A stretch of 64,000 bases of DNA from Crotalaria pallida (Eukaryota > Streptophyta > Magnoliopsida > Fabales > Fabaceae), in the NCBI GenBank assembly GCA_037953625.1, contig CM075655.1, positions 125,061,001-125,125,000 of the forward strand. The letters are read 5' to 3'. Below the pieces are notes generated by a model, which was given only the letters and a program-made list of their open reading frames with translations, made no database searches and was not told the DNA's origin. How positions within the stretch are numbered: position 1 is the first letter of the stretch; each line of letters opens with the position of its first letter. Positions 60,265 to 64,000 of this stretch are shown piece after piece. A program made the position numbers and the translations under genes.

Positions 60265-61825
60265 TACATCATTATACATGTTCAAAATACAAATATGTAA
60301 AATAAAAACAGAGATTTATTCTTACAAATATGTGTTTGGCACAGTTGTAAAAAATAGATTATATTATGATTTGTTTATGTTTAACCATACTAGTAATTTT
60401 ACCCGTGCATCGCACGGGTTTAATTTTTTTTTTTAAAAAAATTGATTATAGATTTTGGAAATATGTTTTTTTAAATAATATGTTAATATGAACTTTTTAT
60501 AAAAATGATTTACATGTATTTAGAAATGAATAATCATAAACATTAACCTTTGAATCTAGTTTCAGCTACCAACTTTTTCATTAATAAAAATTAACTAATA
60601 ATGTATTAACTATGCGATTTCTAATCTTAATTAACAACTTAATTTCTTATATTAAAAAAAATCCAACTCATTTTGATTTTTATTTTATTTAATCCATCAT
60701 TCCAAATGCATTTTGTTAGTAAATCGTTTTGCAAGTTCAAATGCAGCTATTTTTTTTGTCATATATATCATCATCATCATCATTTTTATTACATCTGTCC
60801 CAAAATATAAGACTTGTTTTCACACTTTTAATTAATTAGTGTTTATAAGATTCGAACTTTCAAATTACTTGCTTGTATTAAAACTTCATAATTGTAAATA
60901 AGTATATTGTCTAAAGTATAAAATAACGCATCATTATTTTTCACAATTTAAATTGCAACATATTGTATAAATTTTTGGATTTTTTTAAATTTGAATTCAT
61001 GACTGTATTGTATATTGTCTAAAGTATAAAATAACGCATCAATGTAAGCAACTTATAATTAAAATTTAGCATGTTAATAAAAAAAAATCTTTACATAAAT
61101 AATTCTTCAAATAAATATTATTCATAAAATAGCTAGACACAAAACAAACGCAAGAAATGTTCAAATATTTAAATTAAAAAAAAAACATCTTTTTCAATAT
61201 TTATGGCTATTTTAATGTCTATCTAACATAAAAAAAATTAGTTATCAATAAGTGAAGGACTATGAATAAATAATATAAAAATATATAATTTTCATCATCG
61301 TACATATATTCTATATAGCATTCACTGTATACTATATATACACAATATGAATATAGCTATTAGTAGCTGTTTGGAGCTAAAAATATATACTACTATAAGT
61401 ATATATACCGTAACGGAAAGAAACCGTTAGAAAGAATAATTAATAATAATAAGTAATGAAATAATAAGAATTAATGGGAATAAACACCCAACTTAATAAG
61501 AATAAATTTTTGTAACCACCACCCAAATTAATAATTAATAAATTCAATTTAAAATAAATATTTTTAAAATAATAAAATATTATTATTTTTACAACATCAT
61601 CACCATGAAAGCTTTATATCACCAATCACCATCCTCTGAAAAAGTGACAAATTAAAAACAGAGAAGACAAATGGTGCACAAAATGGAAAGAAAAAGACCT
61701 AAACTACAACAACTAAGTAACATTTCTTTCTAATAACTACAATTTAGCAGACTTAGATAAAGAAAGCAAATATGAAAATGCAACTTAGATAATCTTTCTT
61801 TCGAGTAACAACAACAACCATGAAC

Positions 61826-62002
61826 ATGCTTTTCGACATCATCAACATCATTCACAAGTGATGCCTTTGGATCATTTAATAAAATCGCAACTATTTTCCG
61901 ATCAAGTTCCCCTTCATCAATCATGGCTAATGCAGCCAAGGGTTTGACCCTGAGAACCTCACCAATTTTCCTTTGTCTTTCACCAATTTCAACAACATCA
62001 AT
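61826..62002 (-). pseudogene. Captured fragment of a soluble inorganic pyrophosphatase gene
   Basis: One frame of 59 codons reads IDVVEIGERQRKIGEVLRVK, then PLAALAMIDEGELDRKIVAI and LLNDPKASLVNDVDDVEKH. This is the C-terminal half of the catalytic core of plant soluble (family I) pyrophosphatases, including the DVVEIG and DEGELDxK blocks. The Trp usually seen in ELDWK is Arg here. Before residue 1 there is a TAA and after EKH the sequence is unrelated, so it is a bare fragment without start, active-site remainder or end. It lies wholly within the Helitron at 60390-63084. Confidence 0.85.
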
Positions 62003-62224
62003 TACAGATTAACAATAATTTTAAACACGTTTTGTCCAATTCTACTAATGAAAAAATTGAAAAAATATAATAAAAATATCATTCTAAAAAAAAAATCACA
62101 ACTCTTATATAAATAAAGCAATAATGAAATGAAGAAAATAATATAACAAATAGAAACCAAAGAACAGCGAAAATATAGAACAAATATCCAAGAGAAAAAA
62201 AATCAGAAATGGTAAATACAAAAC

Positions 62225-62300
62225 TTTCTTGGAATTTGAACATCACCAATTTCCCATGAACCTGAAGCAAGTAATATATGTCTCCCAGGTTTAAGTAATA
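62225..62300 (-). other. Possible second captured exon in Helitron 2
   Basis: Minus strand: CTTGCTTCAG followed by an open stretch reading GSWEIGDVQIPRKFCIY. The upstream side is also open (GRHILLAS). No family recognised; an exon with a CAG acceptor would look like this but it may be chance. Confidence 0.25.
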
Positions 62301-62461
62301 TAAAACAATATTACAGATCAGAGAGATTAAAAAAACAATACTACAAAAATGAAAATTAAACGGAGAAGAAGGAAAGGGGATTCTTCAAACCCTAGAATCC
62401 CAAAACAAAATTCGAGTAAAAAAAATATCAAAAACAAAAATTTAAATAAAAATCTCTTTAA

Positions 62462-62739
62462 AAAAACATACCTGTACAAAAATTAACAGTAAACCTATTC
62501 TAAACAAAAATTAAAAATTAAAAAAAACTAAAATTAAAAAAATGTTCATACGCTCATACCTGTTTCACACCTGCAACAAAAGAGATGAAAACTATGCTAT
62601 TAAAAAAAACATACTTGTACAAAAATTAAAAAACCTATTCTAAACAAAAATTAAAAATTAAAAAAAAAACTAAAATTTAAAAGCTGCTCATACGCTCATA
62701 CCTGTTTCACACCTGCAACAGAAGAGGTGAAAACAATGC
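62462..62739. repeat. Tandem duplication of about 139 bp in Helitron 2
   Basis: The block from AAAAAAACATACCTGTAC to GATGAAAACTATGCT (62462-62600) is repeated directly at 62602-62739 with about 5% difference. Each copy holds, on the minus strand, a TTGCAG / GTGTGAAACAG / GTATGAGC string that resembles an acceptor, a tiny exon and a donor. Confidence 0.75.
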
Positions 62740-63245
62740 TTCCAAATCCAGATGCTTTCTTTTTGCCCGGGTCTCTAATTTCTTTTTGTTGCCTTTTCCT
62801 GATCGTGATTCTACTAATTTACTACTACCACTAACTACTAATTGATGTTGGTAATATGTCTTTCACACCATAACAGTCAAAAAATGAATGAATGAAAGAA
62901 AATGAAAAGACTTAATCTACCAATGGATATGGACGACTATGATTGATTATTGCATTTACAATTGAATGGCTGAGATTAAAAGAGAACTTAGGAGGGAAAG
63001 TGAGAAATTAGGAGGGAAAATAATGGGGATTAAGGAGGGAAAACAAAAATGCTCTCATACTTCACCTATTTTATAATATATTGATGATTAGTTGAAAAAT
63101 AATTCTATTTTAATTTGTTTTGGGTAACTCAATTAGATTTTATTAATTAATAAGGAAAAAATGTAATAATATCATCGGCTCATTACTTTAGAAAAACTCA
63201 AAAATAGAAACATTACACCAACCCAGTTTAAATTACGAACATTAC

Positions 63246-63426
63246 ACCAACATGGTTGGGACAAATAGCAAGAGACTCGATCTCGCTTAAGTAAGATCTC
63301 GAGTTCGATTTTTTGTGGACGCAGAAAATTCATAGTGGAAGACTCATCTGCCATAGCTAGGCATGCGACCCGGATTGAATTTAGATGTAGTTAGGTAATA
63401 CTTGATAAACTGGTTGGGCATAAAAA
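63246..63426 (+). mobile_element. SINE-like retroposon with 15-bp target duplication
   Basis: B-box-like CTCGAGTTCGATTTTTTG at about 63299 and an A-run at its 3' end. AATTACGAACATTAC (63231-63245) and AATTACTAACATTAC (63427-63441) flank it with one mismatch. The A-box is weak. Confidence 0.6.
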
Positions 63427-63441
63427 AATTACTAACATTAC

Positions 63442-64000
63442 TATGCAGCAGACCCAGGACAAGTAGTACTACTATGCAAATGCAAATTTGCTGTTAATAT
63501 AAATACATTAAATAGAGATATGCAAGCCTGTAAGTCTGTAACCATTAACATTTCCATAGTTGAACTGATCTCCTAAATGTTGGTGTTCCTCTAAAATTTA
63601 TAGTATACTAGTATCTAGCGCTCGCAACCACTGATTTATGATAATAAAGTCCTTCCCCACGGACCAAATAACTGATCCAAGCAACGCTCAAAAACATGCT
63701 GCCCCTGAATCAGGAAGTATATGTATCGGGTATATTTTGGATACCGGTATACATGTGGTATTTGGGTATTTGTAATTGGTATATTAAAGTATATTTTATG
63801 CATAAATCATATCAACAATGCAAGTTTTGTCTTAGAATTTATATTTTAATATAAAAATCAATTTTTCGTCTTTGTATCTTGACTTATTTTGAGTATCAAT
63901 ATCTAATTTCATGATACTCAAGTATCAATCTCTAATTTTATTATATTCATATTATTTCAATACCAAAATCGTTTATTTGCTAATTATTTATGTATATTTA
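63442..64000. other. Intergenic DNA, no gene seen
   Basis: AT-rich with several GGTAT(A/T) words at 63720-63790 (short degenerate repeats). No coding signal. Confidence 0.4.

Larger units (their letters stand above)
60390..63084 (-). mobile_element. Non-autonomous Helitron (copy 2) carrying a host gene fragment
   Basis: Read on the minus strand it starts TCAATATATTATAAAATAGG at 63084 after A and ends CTAG at 60390 before T. The hairpin AACCCGTGC-ATC-GCACGGGTT (60400-60420) precedes CTAG by a few bases. Both termini match Helitron 1 at 7181-8928 (shared AAAATAGGTGAAG and GTGCATCGCAC). Inside are a captured pyrophosphatase segment (61826-62002) and a tandem duplication (62462-62739). No Rep/helicase frame is present, so mobility would need an autonomous relative. 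Confidence 0.85.

Noticed and set aside
61730..61939. 69-codon frame as a functional pyrophosphatase
   Set aside because: Only 59 codons match the family, without start, full active site or C-terminus; it is a Helitron-captured fragment.
1..64000. Known plant microRNA precursors, scanned by eye for mature sequences (miR156, 160, 164, 166, 167, 172, 390, 396, 399 and others)
   Set aside because: No match seen; an exhaustive search by computer was not possible.

Overview
The window is nuclear DNA from a flowering plant. Its genes are intron-containing and have eudicot plant families as homologues. The intergenic DNA is AT-rich and packed with plant transposable elements: Stowaway and other MITEs, tRNA-derived SINEs, Helitrons and LINE remnants. 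A legume is my best guess from the repeat style, but that is inference and not proven by anything here. There are no prokaryotic operons, no CRISPR array and no rRNA or intact tRNA gene.

Three protein-coding genes are supported. (1) At 1-1216, minus strand, lies the N-terminal 405 codons of a Golgi PMT-type putative methyltransferase (PMT24-27 group), cut by the window edge. (2) At 40774-42593, plus strand, is a complete two-exon SHI/STYLISH (SRS) zinc-finger transcription factor of 313 aa. (3) At 52477-58809, minus strand, is a complete 13-exon FG-GAP membrane protein of 696 aa, orthologous to Arabidopsis NERD1. All NERD1 introns join in phase 0 and give an uninterrupted protein. The three genes look like independent single-copy housekeeping or developmental genes with no operon-like link. 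PMT and NERD1 products both belong to the Golgi/secretory and cell-wall system.

Region by region: 1.4-5.6 kb holds SINEs, a foldback element and a dead RNase H/LINE tail. 5.65-9.4 kb is a nest: one TIR element with a GC-rich core, then a second TIR element containing a SINE and a complete non-autonomous Helitron. 10-37 kb is a dense Stowaway MITE field. In at least four places one MITE sits inside another, twice three levels deep, and in one place a polyadenylated retroposon landed in a MITE terminus. 35.9 kb has a GC-rich hAT-type MITE with a perfect 8-bp target duplication, and 38.6 kb a Mutator-like MITE. 40-42.7 kb is the SRS gene with a GA-repeat leader and an overlapping upstream ORF. 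44-50 kb has scattered MITEs and a SINE, and 52.4-58.8 kb is NERD1. 60.4-63.1 kb is a second Helitron on the minus strand that carries a captured piece of a soluble inorganic pyrophosphatase gene.

I found no convincing new biochemical system. The novel content is mobile-element architecture: two Helitrons with matching termini, one carrying a host gene fragment; nested MITEs that give a relative insertion order; and two copies of a foldback element built from short palindromes.
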